64,000 nucleotides of DNA from an uncultured Dyadobacter sp. (GCF_946482605.1 NZ_CAMLSE010000005.1:186001-250000), one strand, 5' to 3'; shown: positions 8,199-17,993, counted from the stretch's first letter. Translations and numbers: made by a program. Notes: a model not told the origin generated them from the sequence alone.

Positions 8199-10556
8199 AT
8201 GATCCGAAACTACTTCAAAATGGCCCTTCGCAATCTGCATGCAGGTGGCTGGTACTCTGCATTGAACATTGGCGGCCTGGCCGTGGTGCTGGCTGTTGGT
8301 TTGCTTCTGTTCTGGTGGGTTCAGAATGAGCTGAGCTTTGATCGGTTTCATGCCGATGCCGAGCGGATTTACCAGATTAATATTCATTTTGGCAAAGGAG
8401 AGGACGAATATACTACCACTTCAACGCCAGGCCCTATTGCTGTGGCAGCACTCAGGGAAGTGCCAGAAGTGGAAAGCGCGGTGCGCATGGGTGATTATCC
8501 GTCAGCAACATTCCGCGCCAACAACAGAACATTTACGGAAAAGGATAATCTGGCCTATACGGATGCGAATTTTGTTGAGATCTTCAATGGCTTTAAAGTT
8601 CTTCACGGTAACAAAAATAAACTTTTCCCGGCCCCCAATGCCGTTGTATTGTCGGATAAACTGGCCCGTAAGTTCTTCGGAACGGCAGATGCCATTGGGA
8701 AAACATTCACCAATGTAGAAAGCAATGCCACCTTCACCGTAAGCGCAGTTTTGGAAGACGCACCCGACAATTCATCATTCAGACGGGACATGTATGTAAA
8801 TCTGGCCGTTTTGAAAAACCTTAATCCACAAAACGGGGGACGCCCGGTAGACGAAAATTGGGACGACTATGGGTTTGGGACTTATGTAAAACTGGCTGCC
8901 AAGGCTGATCCGTCGGCGGTGGCAAAAAAGCTGACTGCCCTACATGCCAAGATACGCAAGGATGCCACCAACCCGTCGGACTTCCGGTTGCAGCCGCTCT
9001 CTGAAATCCACCTTTATGCTGTGGAAGGGAATGAGTCGGCGGGTAAACAAGTGGGAATGATGGGAGCCGTTGCGCTGCTTTTGCTCAGCATTGGTTGCAT
9101 TAATTATGTCAATCTCACCACCGCGCGGGCCACGAGGCGGGCCAAGGAAATTGGTATTCGCAAAGTCGTAGGTGCCGGCTCCCGGCAGTTGGCCGCGCAG
9201 CTGCTGGTAGAATCTTTGCTCACGTTAAGCCTTTCACTGATTTTGTCGCTTGGGCTTTTGCAAGGGATCCTGCCGTTTTATGCAAGCGTTACGGGCAAAT
9301 CCGGTAACTTTTCACTGTTCGATCCGCATGTGTGGCAAATTCTGCTCGGCGCAATTACATTCTGTTTTGTTGTGGCAGGCATTTATCCCACATTTCTGAT
9401 TTCCGGATTTAACCCGATCCAGGCTTTGAGAGGACGTTCCGGCCAGGCGAGTGGCGCATTGCTGCGCAAATCGTTGGTGGTTGCTCAGTTCGGATTGGCA
9501 ACCATACTCCTGGTAGGCACCTTTGTCATAGGCAGCCAAATGCGTTTTATCCGAGAGCGCGATCCCGGTTTTGACCGAAAACACACCTTCACATTTGATG
9601 GCCGGACTTTTACACCGCAGTTCAAGCAGGCGCTCAGCAGTGAGTCGAGTGTAGTGGGCGTTAGTACTTCCACCGACACGCCGGTCAATGTCTCAACAGG
9701 TACTTTATCTACGGATTGGGATGGAAAAGCCAAGGATAGGGCATTAATTATGGCCCAACTGAATGTGGATCGGGACTTTATACCCAATTTCAGATTGAAA
9801 TTGCTGGCAGGACGAAATTTCAGGGGCGTCAAAGCAGATTCGACCGCCGTGATTCTGAATGAAACTGCTGTCAGACAAACAGGAATCAAGGATCCGATCG
9901 GCAAACGATTTAAGCTTAATGCCACGGAAGGGACTATCATTGGTGTGGTGAAAGATTTCAATATAACGTCGGTCCGCACTCCTATCTTCCCTTTGGTTAT
10001 ATTCAGTCACCCTGACGGCAACTACAAGGTGCACGTGCGGACAACGGCACGACTTGCGCCGGCCGCTATTCGAAAAGCCGAGCAGTTATGGAAGCAATAC
10101 ATCCCTGCCTATCCATTCGAATATGCTTTTTTGGACGCCGATTACAATGCGCTCTATCGCACTGAAGAGCAAACAGGCCGGCTATTTAATTTTTTTGCGG
10201 GTGTTGCAATGGTGATATCATGCCTGGGATTGCTGGGGTTAACCGCATTTACCACCGAACAGCGGACCAAAGAAATAGGCATCCGGAAAGTGCTCGGCGC
10301 AACGATTCTGAACATTACGACCTTGCTATCGAAGGATTTCATGAAACTGATCTTCATCGCCATCGTAATCGCATCGCCCGTTGCCTGGTTTGTCATGAAT
10401 AACTGGCTAAAAGATTTTGCCTATAAAGTGGAGATGCAGTGGTGGATTTTCTTGTTGGCCGGCCTATTGGCTGCGCTTACTGCATTGCTTACCACTTGTC
10501 TCCAGAGCGTCAAAGCCGCCCTCGTCAACCCAATCGAATCGATGAAGGCAGAGTAA
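8199..10556 (+). CDS. MacB/FtsX-type ABC transporter permease
   Basis: A 785-residue permease of the eight-to-ten-helix kind common in Bacteroidota, with two MacB_PCD-plus-FtsX repeats. The first has a TM helix at about 22-42 (ALNIGGLAVVLAVGLLLFWW), a periplasmic domain, and three helices around residues 285-400. The second repeats the pattern, ending with three helices at about 660-780. The conserved cytoplasmic motif RRAKEIGIRKVVGAG recurs as QRTKEIGIRKVLGAT, showing the duplication. No ATPase gene is adjacent, as is usual for these isolated permeases, which often act in lipoprotein or peptide export or antimicrobial response. The substrate is unknown. Confidence 0.9.
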   Translation: MIRNYFKMALRNLHAGGWYSALNIGGLAVVLAVGLLLFWWVQNELSFDRFHADAERIYQINIHFGKGEDEYTTTSTPGPIAVAALREVPEVESAVRMGDYPSATFRANNRTFTEKDNLAYTDANFVEIFNGFKVLHGNKNKLFPAPNAVVLSDKLARKFFGTADAIGKTFTNVESNATFTVSAVLEDAPDNSSFRRDMYVNLAVLKNLNPQNGGRPVDENWDDYGFGTYVKLAAKADPSAVAKKLTALHAKIRKDATNPSDFRLQPLSEIHLYAVEGNESAGKQVGMMGAVALLLLSIGCINYVNLTTARATRRAKEIGIRKVVGAGSRQLAAQLLVESLLTLSLSLILSLGLLQGILPFYASVTGKSGNFSLFDPHVWQILLGAITFCFVVAGIYPTFLISGFNPIQALRGRSGQASGALLRKSLVVAQFGLATILLVGTFVIGSQMRFIRERDPGFDRKHTFTFDGRTFTPQFKQALSSESSVVGVSTSTDTPVNVSTGTLSTDWDGKAKDRALIMAQLNVDRDFIPNFRLKLLAGRNFRGVKADSTAVILNETAVRQTGIKDPIGKRFKLNATEGTIIGVVKDFNITSVRTPIFPLVIFSHPDGNYKVHVRTTARLAPAAIRKAEQLWKQYIPAYPFEYAFLDADYNALYRTEEQTGRLFNFFAGVAMVISCLGLLGLTAFTTEQRTKEIGIRKVLGATILNITTLLSKDFMKLIFIAIVIASPVAWFVMNNWLKDFAYKVEMQWWIFLLAGLLAALTALLTTCLQSVKAALVNPIESMKAE

Positions 10557-10723
10557 CATTTTTATCCATTCACTGTTTGTGAAAGGTGAATATTTCAAAA
10601 CAGTCTTGCAAAATTCTTCCTACGAGAGAAACAAATCATCTGGAAGCTATCAGATTTTGGTCGTTCACCAAAATGAGACCGCTGACAGGGTGATGTCCTT
10701 GTATGCAACTAATCCCCACAATT

Positions 10724-11467
10724 TTATTGCCTGGGATCGGCGTTTGGCGCAGTAAAAATTCGGGCAAAATTGACAGCCTCCTTGAAAAGAACGTTGAAAC
10801 TAAAATCCGTAAAAACAATTGAGGGATCTGCAAAAACGTCCACTCTTTCGACGCCAATGTCTTCATTAACTAATTTTCGTATCAATTCAATTTCGAAGAC
10901 AAAAGTATTTGTTCTTGTTCCTTGTACAACCGGAAGAATCTGCCTTCTGAATCCCTTAACCCCCGCCTGAGTGTCTGTTATACTCCCGGTCAGGATCATC
11001 CGATTTAAAAACATAAGGATTTTTGAAAAAACTCTTCTTTTCAACGGAAGGTTTTCAAAATACTCCATACTTCTGTTGCCGTAAATGAAACAGCAGCCTG
11101 GGTTTCTATTAAATATTTCCACCATTTCCACGATCGGGTCCGTCCCGAATGGAAAATCGATATCAGTATAGATGATTAGCTCACCAGTTGCGTAATTTGA
11201 TCCCTTTCTTATCGCTGAGCCCTTTCCTTCATTTACAATATTGTCTACGAAAACGATACCTGAGATGGAACTGAGAAATGCAACTTCATTTCTTTCCAGA
11301 CTCGTTGATCCATCATTAGAAATAATATACTGAATCTCATGATCCGGCAATTTGCCATTTAACGTACTGATGTTCCCTAATAAGCCGGCAATCCAGCCAA
11401 CCGGCGGATTGAAACACGGAAGGATAATACTAATCTGCTGGTTCTGAATTGATTTATATTTGATCAT
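10724..11467 (-). CDS. GT2-family glycosyltransferase (dolichol-phosphate-sugar synthase-like)
   Basis: About 248 residues with a GT-A fold: ISIILPCFNPP at the N-terminus, NDGSTS, NEGKGSAIRKG, the metal-binding YTDIDFPF (DxD-type), and TDTQAGVKGFRR in the acceptor half. The start is placed at the ATG in front of IKYKS rather than ten codons upstream, because the shorter form begins directly before the first beta-strand. No membrane segments follow the catalytic domain. It probably transfers a sugar to a polyprenyl phosphate for the GT39-like enzyme encoded divergently at 13041. The donor sugar is unknown. Confidence 0.82.
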   Translation of the reverse strand: MIKYKSIQNQQISIILPCFNPPVGWIAGLLGNISTLNGKLPDHEIQYIISNDGSTSLERNEVAFLSSISGIVFVDNIVNEGKGSAIRKGSNYATGELIIYTDIDFPFGTDPIVEMVEIFNRNPGCCFIYGNRSMEYFENLPLKRRVFSKILMFLNRMILTGSITDTQAGVKGFRRQILPVVQGTRTNTFVFEIELIRKLVNEDIGVERVDVFADPSIVFTDFSFNVLFKEAVNFARIFTAPNADPRQ

Positions 11468-11839
11468 ATGAAAATAAAAGCGGGAACTGCAATGCAAGCC
11501 ACACTAAAAAGCATGGAATTAGTTTAATCAGATTTATCATTACAGCAATTCTTATAGGCGGATACTTGATAGGCATTGCCATGCAATCACCATAAAATAA
11601 GGTTATACATTCCGCTTCCCATACGGAATAAATGCCGCGACAGTGGGGTCAAAAATCCAACTTTCTAAGTTTTTTTATATTTCCACCAGTACCCCACCTT
11701 TCCCAATATTCAATCGTAATTATCGGCGACCTTTCATCAGTTTCCAATTAGGAAACCTGCATGACTTTCCCAATTATGGCTGTAAGTCATCAATGGGTTA
11801 ACATTCTGCTAATCCCATGAATGCAACTTTACATAATTT
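11468..11839. other. Divergent intergenic region
   Basis: About 370 bp between the divergently oriented GT2 and PHP genes, A+T-rich. It should hold both promoters, but I see no exact TAnnTTTG element on either strand and no clear inverted repeat or RNA gene. Confidence 0.5.
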
Positions 11840-13027
11840 ATGAAAGCCCTTTGGTCTGCCGCCATCTTCTTAGTAACTCTGGTGCTTTTTCTATTGATAC
11901 ACCAGTATTTTTTTTGCTCCAGATTTCAATTTTATCAGCCAGCACCCTTCCATGGCAACGCGATTTACAATCCATATAAATCGGCAAAACCGGACCATTG
12001 GGTAAAATGCAATTTTCACGCGCATGCAAGAAGCTGGAATGGAATTACTAATGGAAATGGGACCGCAAATGATATTCACAATGCCTACAAAGCGTTGAAA
12101 TATGGTGTTCATTGTGTTTCCAATTATCATAGCATCGACACAACCGGCTCACTTAAAAAGAGCTATATATCTGCTTATGAACACGGCTTTAATGTCAATA
12201 AAACGCACCAGCTCGTTTTGGGAAGCAAGAAAGTTTTATGGCTGGACTACCTTTTCCCACAAACTATTCACAATAAACAGGATGTGCTTAATCATTTGAG
12301 GGAAGCTAACTCAATTACTATATTAAATCACCCGGAATTAAGGAAAGGCTATCTTAATAGCGATTTTCAATCACTGTCAGGTTATGATTGCATCGAAGTT
12401 TTAAATCCCTCCGTGATTTCAACAGGTCAATGGGATGCCGCTCTCTCTGCCGGGAGAAGAGCTTTTGTTGTCGGAGATGATGATTTACACAATGTTATAA
12501 CAAAGGATCGACTTGGTAAGATGTGTACATTTGTAAACGTACAGGAAAACAGTAAAGGTCTAGTTCTAGAGGCGCTCAAATCCGGAAATAGTTATGGCGT
12601 TATAATGGGTGACAATCAGAGTGTGGATTCTGTACCTTATCTCAAAAGCCTGACAATCAATTCCGATATCATCACAATCGAGGTAAGCCAACATGCCAGA
12701 GAAATTGTTATTATCGGTCAGAATGGAAAGGTGATACAGTCGTTCAGCAATCTTGAAAAAGTCAAATTTGTACTCAATAAAAACGATCATTACGCCAGAG
12801 CCACCTGCACCTTTGACAACGGTACCAAGCTATTTCTAAATCCCTTGTTTTACTCGGATGATCATGATTCCATTCTTTCAACAGTTCCGGAAAATACTCT
12901 GGAAACGATGTTGTTTCGTGCATTAGGTGTTGGAATTATTTTCATATGGCTGTTTGTGGTGCGAAAAGTGGTGCAATGGAAGAAACAGGATTGTCACTCC
13001 CGAGAATGGGTCTCTTTCAAACTCTAA
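11840..13027 (+). CDS. Membrane-anchored PHP-domain phosphoesterase-like protein
   Basis: A 395-residue protein with a TM helix at about 5-22 and another near the C-terminus (about 361-380). Between them lies a PHP-type metal site: NFHAHAR (His60, His62), a YGVHCVSNYH strand, LNHPE, and GDDDLHN near residue 215. PHP domains are trinuclear metal phosphoesterases. The two anchoring helices would put the domain on the periplasmic side. The GT39-like gene begins 13 bp downstream, so the two are probably co-transcribed. This pairing suggests hydrolysis of a lipid-linked or glycan phosphate, but no substrate is shown. Confidence 0.72.
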   Translation: MKALWSAAIFLVTLVLFLLIHQYFFCSRFQFYQPAPFHGNAIYNPYKSAKPDHWVKCNFHAHARSWNGITNGNGTANDIHNAYKALKYGVHCVSNYHSIDTTGSLKKSYISAYEHGFNVNKTHQLVLGSKKVLWLDYLFPQTIHNKQDVLNHLREANSITILNHPELRKGYLNSDFQSLSGYDCIEVLNPSVISTGQWDAALSAGRRAFVVGDDDLHNVITKDRLGKMCTFVNVQENSKGLVLEALKSGNSYGVIMGDNQSVDSVPYLKSLTINSDIITIEVSQHAREIVIIGQNGKVIQSFSNLEKVKFVLNKNDHYARATCTFDNGTKLFLNPLFYSDDHDSILSTVPENTLETMLFRALGVGIIFIWLFVVRKVVQWKKQDCHSREWVSFKL

Positions 13028-13040
13028 CCCCCGCCTATTA

Positions 13041-14579
13041 GTGTCACAAATAACGCTGTCATTCAATCCATTAGCTCAAATTATTGTCATTACGACATTG
13101 ATACGCGTTCTATTAGCCACCTTTCTTAATCTTGGCAATGATGAAGTTTATTACTTTACCTACGCGGTACAACCCGACTGGAATCACTTTGATCATCCTC
13201 CGTTAGTCGGACTTTTTATTCGGCTCACTACGCTAAATCTGACCTGGATAAATGACGTGTCAATGCGCTTGCCAGCAATTTGCGGAGCTGCCATCAATAC
13301 ATGGCTTATTGCAAAATGCACACAACGAATAGCCAATGAAAGAGCAGGAATTTTCGCCTCCATTCTCTACAACGCTTCAATTTATACGAGTCTTATTTCC
13401 GGACTTTTTATTTTACCGGATTCGGTGCAGCTTATATTTTGGATGGCGGCGTTGCATGAAATGGTGAAGATAGTTGACGCACCAGAAAGTGCAAATAAAG
13501 ACAATCGCATTTTACTGGTTGGTATATGGATCGGTTTAGCAATGATGTGCAAAGTTCATGGCATTTTTCTTTGGCTTGGCTTTATAGGTTTCATTGTTTT
13601 TCATCGCCGCTCTTTACTGAAAAGCCCCTTTTTATATCTGGGAGTAGCGATTACACTTCTACTTATCTCCCCTATTCTCTACTGGAATGTCAGCAACGAT
13701 TTTATCACCTGGGGGTTCCATAGTGAAAGAGTTACAGTTCACGAGGGTATTAATTTCAAGTCATTTCTAGTGGCAACAATCGGGCAGGTCCTGTATGCGA
13801 ACGCTGCACAATTTGTTATTTATATCATTTGCCTTACAGCATTTGTCAAAAGAAAAAAGTTTACAGGAAACAATGTCACCCAGTTCTTGCTATGGTGCAG
13901 TGCTCCGATTATTTTTGCAACAACTCTGGTCTCCCTATTCAGAACTACACTCCCTCATTGGAGCGGGCCCGGATTTCTCGGATTGATGATTATTGCAGCG
14001 ATCTACATTGATTTCAGCATAACTCAACATTCAAAAAAACCGTATTATTTTTTAAAAGCTGCTGTCTTCATAACCAGCTTTGTCTGTGTTGCCAGCCCTT
14101 TGCTTATCTGCTTTTTTCCAGGTACAACCTCAGATAAGGCTTCTCCCGAGACAGGCCTAAACGACTCGACACTTGATTTGCATGGCTGGGATGAACTGCT
14201 ATCTGCTTTTGAGAAGATTCGGAAGGATGATATTGCAAACAAAAGAATGGTCGAAGCCGACCCGATGGTTGCACATAAGTGGTTTCCTGGCGGTCATATT
14301 TACCACTATGTTGCTTATCCTCTGAAAATGAGGTTTGTCGGATTAGGGAACCTGAACGATCTGCATAAATTCCAATGGCTCAATTCGATACATGGATCTA
14401 TCGAGCCCGGATCAAATGCTTATTATATTTCACCTTCTAACAATTTCACAGATCCAAAGACACTCTATTCTGGAAAATTTGACATAATAGAACAGGCTGC
14501 TACAATCACTCAAAAAAGAAGCGGAAAACTCGCCCGTTACTGGTATGTTTACAGGCTTAAAACATCAAAAGGAATGTAA
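13041..14579 (+). CDS. GT39/ArnT-like polyprenyl-phosphate glycosyltransferase
   Basis: A 512-residue polytopic membrane protein of the PMT/ArnT clan (GT-C). The first periplasmic loop carries LGNDEVYYFTYA and NHFDHPPLVG, matching the acidic metal/substrate motif and the DxPP-type motif of the clan. About ten further hydrophobic helices follow, then a ~150-residue soluble C-terminal domain. The open frame extends upstream to a GTG at 12927 inside the PHP gene, but I choose the GTG at 13041. It lies 13 bp after the PHP stop and directly precedes the first hydrophobic segment. The enzyme would transfer a sugar from a polyprenyl phosphate to a periplasmic acceptor. Confidence 0.82.
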   Translation: MSQITLSFNPLAQIIVITTLIRVLLATFLNLGNDEVYYFTYAVQPDWNHFDHPPLVGLFIRLTTLNLTWINDVSMRLPAICGAAINTWLIAKCTQRIANERAGIFASILYNASIYTSLISGLFILPDSVQLIFWMAALHEMVKIVDAPESANKDNRILLVGIWIGLAMMCKVHGIFLWLGFIGFIVFHRRSLLKSPFLYLGVAITLLLISPILYWNVSNDFITWGFHSERVTVHEGINFKSFLVATIGQVLYANAAQFVIYIICLTAFVKRKKFTGNNVTQFLLWCSAPIIFATTLVSLFRTTLPHWSGPGFLGLMIIAAIYIDFSITQHSKKPYYFLKAAVFITSFVCVASPLLICFFPGTTSDKASPETGLNDSTLDLHGWDELLSAFEKIRKDDIANKRMVEADPMVAHKWFPGGHIYHYVAYPLKMRFVGLGNLNDLHKFQWLNSIHGSIEPGSNAYYISPSNNFTDPKTLYSGKFDIIEQAATITQKRSGKLARYWYVYRLKTSKGM

Positions 14580-14979
14580 CAGTCCCTCCTTAAAAATTAC
14601 TACTATTAAAAACGGGAATATTTGCCAGCCTGGCTTTTCTTAAATTACGAAGCTAAGATTAGTTTGGTGATCCTGATCGCGGAGATACCGCAAATGGGTT
14701 TTTGAAGCTTTGTGTGTTACAGAAATTTCTAGAACCTCACACATAGATGAAAACCTTCCCAACTCTCCTCCCACAAATAAGTAAGGACAGCTAAAATCTC
14801 CTACTAAAATTGTTATCGACAACGTCCTGGCTGAAATGATCACCCTCTTCGGTAGCTATGTGCGAGGGGGCTGAGGTTACATATGAAATAACAACGAATT
14901 TCAGACCTGTAATCACTGCCAACTTCCAAGAATTTTTTTGCGAAAAATTGCAAATTCCATAACTATAACTCATTAAAAG
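14580..14979. other. Convergent intergenic region, no gene seen
   Basis: Four hundred A+T-rich bases between the convergent ends of the GT39-like gene and the anti-sigma/barrel gene. Short open frames on the minus strand have no recognisable content. A weak GCCA/TGGC hairpin followed by TTTTC near 14620-14640 could end the glycosyltransferase transcript, but the stem is too short to call. Confidence 0.4.
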
Positions 14980-16452
14980 TCACCTGTTTAGTTTATACAA
15001 AACCTGCACACTAGCTCCCCACAAAAGGTCCTTTCCAGAAAACTCTGTTTTACGCAATTGAGGATTAACGTAAGGGCTTACCCTAAACAGGAACTTGTTC
15101 GAGCGGCGCTCTAGACCCAGGTTAATTGTAATATCGTTAAAAGGCTTTATTGCCAATTTTGCATTATATTCTCCTTTATTAAAGGATTGACTATTTTCTT
15201 TATAATCGAAATGGATTTCCTTTTGGGAGTAAACCGAAAGGTCGGTTCCTATCCCGAACCGCAGAGCCCAATTCGGAATTATTTCGTGATGATAAGCGAC
15301 TGCCAAGGGAATTTGAACGAGCTGACAATTTTGTTCAATATTTAACAAATCAACATTTTGAGCTAAGTAGGGCGCATACAGAGCCCGAAAATCCCGGCCA
15401 GTCTCTTGACCAAACTGCTCGGCCGTGTCGTAACTTTTACCCGTGATCTCTGTCCAGCGAGCACCGGCTTGAAAACTCCATTTAGGAGTGATCCGTAGCT
15501 CCCCAAGAATTGAGCCTGCCACCTGTTTGTTACCTACCCCAAGACTTCCACCCACATAATAATCCATCTTTCTAAGAACCGACTTAATTGACTCTGAGTA
15601 GTATTTGGGTTTGTCTTTATTAACAGAAGATAATCTCTCCGGCGCCTTTAAAGCCGGCAATTTTAACCCCATAAATGAAAAATGACTGATACCAATAGGG
15701 TTTAGCTCCGACAGTAACCAGTTTTTGCTTTCCTTGCCTCGGGGCACATTATTTGAGTTGTCGGTAGCGGAGGAGTAATTTTTTATTGTCTTACCAGCTT
15801 TGGGAAAGTTGTCGTTGTTGGTGTCCCCTGCGTTGTCAGACGGTTTATTATCTTCACTGGCTACCTGGAAAGGTTCTTTCTTAACTACGGCATTGCCTGG
15901 TCTGTTGACGTTTAATTCTGTACCAGAAGCATTAATCTGAGCAATGGATTTTGAAGCCGTTTCAGCCTGTTCATTGGGCGCAGTGCCGGATGAATCTGTG
16001 GGCCTAAAGTTTGGGTTCCCTACTGTCTCATCGGTTAGTGGATCATTATTGGGCTGCTGAATTTCATTGTAAGAGTTCTGCCTGCTATAAAGTAACTCCG
16101 GCTGATCAGTTAGAGTGGATTTTTCAATATATCGGTTAATGTATACCGTGTCAACTCGTAAAGCCTGTTTTGGAGTAGAATGTAGATCATTATAAACGAT
16201 TTTGCTTTTTAAAGAATCCAGAGAGGATAACAGTTTTTTATTATTAAGGTTTAGAACGTAATTAAAGCTTAGAGAGGCAACCAACAACGAAGCAGCCAAT
16301 CCATAAATCAGGATTTTGGCCCATGAAAAATAGGATCTAATGTTACCATGCGAAGAGACATAGTTATATATCCGATCGACTTCTTCATCGCTTGGATCCA
16401 GACCCAATAACTTTTTCCGGAATTCATCGTCAAATTGTTCAGTTTTCATCAA
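14980..16452 (-). CDS. Anti-sigma-like inner-membrane protein with C-terminal outer-membrane barrel (dual-membrane-spanning)
   Basis: A 490-residue protein in four parts. Residues 1-42 are acidic/basic and cytosolic (FDDEFRKKLLGLDPSDEE). Residues about 44-66 form one TM helix. Residues about 70-280 are a low-complexity linker rich in Asn, Ser, Thr and Pro. Residues about 285-490 consist of alternating amphipathic strands (GGSLGVGNKQVAG, WSFQAGARW, NWALRFGIGTDLSVYS, LLWGASVQVLYKLNR), like a PorT/OmpA-type beta-barrel that ends on an Arg. The start overlaps the ECF sigma stop by 14 bp. This matches the architecture of the dual-membrane-spanning anti-sigma factors (Dma) described in Bacteroides thetaiotaomicron: sigma-binding tail inside, barrel in the outer membrane. 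That the N-terminus binds the sigma factor is inferred from gene order. Confidence 0.72.
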   Translation of the reverse strand: MMKTEQFDDEFRKKLLGLDPSDEEVDRIYNYVSSHGNIRSYFSWAKILIYGLAASLLVASLSFNYVLNLNNKKLLSSLDSLKSKIVYNDLHSTPKQALRVDTVYINRYIEKSTLTDQPELLYSRQNSYNEIQQPNNDPLTDETVGNPNFRPTDSSGTAPNEQAETASKSIAQINASGTELNVNRPGNAVVKKEPFQVASEDNKPSDNAGDTNNDNFPKAGKTIKNYSSATDNSNNVPRGKESKNWLLSELNPIGISHFSFMGLKLPALKAPERLSSVNKDKPKYYSESIKSVLRKMDYYVGGSLGVGNKQVAGSILGELRITPKWSFQAGARWTEITGKSYDTAEQFGQETGRDFRALYAPYLAQNVDLLNIEQNCQLVQIPLAVAYHHEIIPNWALRFGIGTDLSVYSQKEIHFDYKENSQSFNKGEYNAKLAIKPFNDITINLGLERRSNKFLFRVSPYVNPQLRKTEFSGKDLLWGASVQVLYKLNR

Positions 16453-17047
16453 ATCCTTTATTTGGCCAGTTATAAAGTTGATACAAATTCGGAAAGTTTA
16501 TTTTTATCATAGTTTGAAGCTTTCGTCTGGCATCCCTTAGGTTAGATTTTGATGTTCCCTCCTGAATACCAAGCATGTTGGCTATTTCCTTATGCGAATA
16601 CCCATCAATCACAAAAAGTGTAAAAACCATTCTATAAGCGGGCGGAAGGCGCTGAATCATTAGCAATATTTCCTGGGCAGATATTTCACTTAAAATATCA
16701 TCACTCCAGTCCGTAACTTCCAGATCATCCAGACTAAGCTGTCCCTGCCATTTAAGATTCTTCCGATAATAGTCAATGGCTGTGTTAATAGCAATTGTTC
16801 GAAACCATGCTTTAAAAGGTTGAGCTTTGTCATAGCTATGTAAATTTATAAACACTTTTAAAAAGCAGTCATTGACAATCTCCTCGGCTTCCTCGAAGGT
16901 AGCTGCATATCTAACCGAAATGCTTTTGGCATATCCTGCAAATTGTCGGATCAGACATCGCTGTGCCTGCGTATTTCCATCCTTACAGGCATCCAAAATG
17001 CTTGAGAGATCCTGATCGTTAAAGAGAGTTTTCCTTTTGAATAGCAA
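16439..17047 (-). CDS. ECF RNA polymerase sigma factor
   Basis: A 202-residue sigma-70 family ECF factor. The region 2 core is seen as FEEAEEIVNDCFLKVF and FKAWFRTIAINTAIDYYRK, and region 4 as LPPAYRMVFTLFVIDGYSHKEIANMLGIQEGTSKSNLRDAR with its helix-turn-helix. It overlaps the following anti-sigma/barrel gene by 14 bp, a layout typical of translationally coupled sigma/anti-sigma pairs. Likely targets include its own promoter. A short CCGTACGG palindrome lies upstream around 17076-17083, but no -7 element is obvious. Confidence 0.9.
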   Translation of the reverse strand: MLFKRKTLFNDQDLSSILDACKDGNTQAQRCLIRQFAGYAKSISVRYAATFEEAEEIVNDCFLKVFINLHSYDKAQPFKAWFRTIAINTAIDYYRKNLKWQGQLSLDDLEVTDWSDDILSEISAQEILLMIQRLPPAYRMVFTLFVIDGYSHKEIANMLGIQEGTSKSNLRDARRKLQTMIKINFPNLYQLYNWPNKGFDEN

Positions 17048-17654
17048 GGGATAATTATATTTGACATCATCTTCCCCGTACGGAAGGGGATGTCTAAAGG
17101 TGGGGTATGGTTCTGTATTTTTTTAGGAGGAAGGATTTTTTAGGATTCACCCCACCACTTTTTCGGACAGTCCGTAATGGCTTTTGAAAACAGTGTATCC
17201 CCGTTCCCTAACCACGTTTCGCTTTTCAACTATGGTTTACTTAAAAAAAGATCACGTCGACTGTACCGTTTTTGTGGTTGCCGGGCAGGACTTCACTGTT
17301 ACCAGGGTGCATGATCCCAAATGGCACAGAATTGCCCGCTAAGGCTGTGTTCGTCTGAGACTAAATCTACGAAAAAGAGCTTAAATATAGAAAATGAGAA
17401 TAAATAAAAAACAGGATAAGTCTGATGAGCCGGTGTATACCCTCGCAAATAGAGAGGTTTTGCTGATCAACTATTCTGATAGATGGAGATATCACTTCGG
17501 CAGCCGACATATGGCTGATAGATAGAAGATTAGATGTGACACAGCGGACTCAGTCCGACGGATGATCGTATTGACAAAGAACCGGTTATCCTCCAATTGC
17601 AAGGCGTGAAATCAGGCGGATAGTCAACAAAGTCAAAGAAAACAATTAAACTTT
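17048..17654. other. Long intergenic region, no convincing gene
   Basis: About 600 bp upstream of both the sigma gene and the ACP-like gene. It should hold the sigma promoter on the minus strand. A 36-codon frame (17232-17342, plus, beginning MVYLKKDHVDCTVFVVAG) looks protein-like but is too short to call and could be a remnant. No RNA gene or strong repeat is visible. Confidence 0.4.
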
Positions 17655-17993
17655 ATGAAGTTCAATTTGGATATTCTTAAATATCACCTGTTAATTCAGC
17701 AAGGAATTTCTCCCGAACGTGTCAACCTCGAAACTAATTTCAAGGCTGATCTGAAAATGTCTAATAACCAGATTAGACGTATGCTTGGCTTCGTTCAAGG
17801 GCAAACCGGAGTTATTTTCCCAAGCGATGCCACGTTTTATCTGACCGATGTTTTTGATCTGATGATCCACATTATGATCCGTGCGGTGGAAGTTGAAATA
17901 AGTGACGAATATTTCAATTCCCGATCTGAGACAGTCTGGCAAAACTTTCTCCGCACAAAGTTTATGCTTCCGGTTTATGCTCATCTTAATTAG
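17655..17993 (+). CDS. Small acyl-carrier-protein-like protein
   Basis: A 112-residue protein whose first ~75 residues follow the ACP pattern: a first helix, then SPERVNLETNFKADLKMSNNQIRRML in the place of the DSL-loop and helix II, then FPSDATFYLTDVFDLM for helices III-IV. The phosphopantetheine Ser of DSL is not cleanly conserved: the only nearby Ser sits one position early in KMSNN. It may therefore be a non-acylated ACP homologue of a kind common in Bacteroidota, or a decaying one. The surrounding 17.6-18.9 kb contains pseudogene material. Confidence 0.45.
   Translation: MKFNLDILKYHLLIQQGISPERVNLETNFKADLKMSNNQIRRMLGFVQGQTGVIFPSDATFYLTDVFDLMIHIMIRAVEVEISDEYFNSRSETVWQNFLRTKFMLPVYAHLN

Noticed and set aside
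12927..13040. Upstream GTG start for the GT39-like gene
   Set aside because: It lies inside the PHP gene, and the added residues are hydrophilic, Cys-rich and unlike the family; GTG 13041 fits the first helix better.
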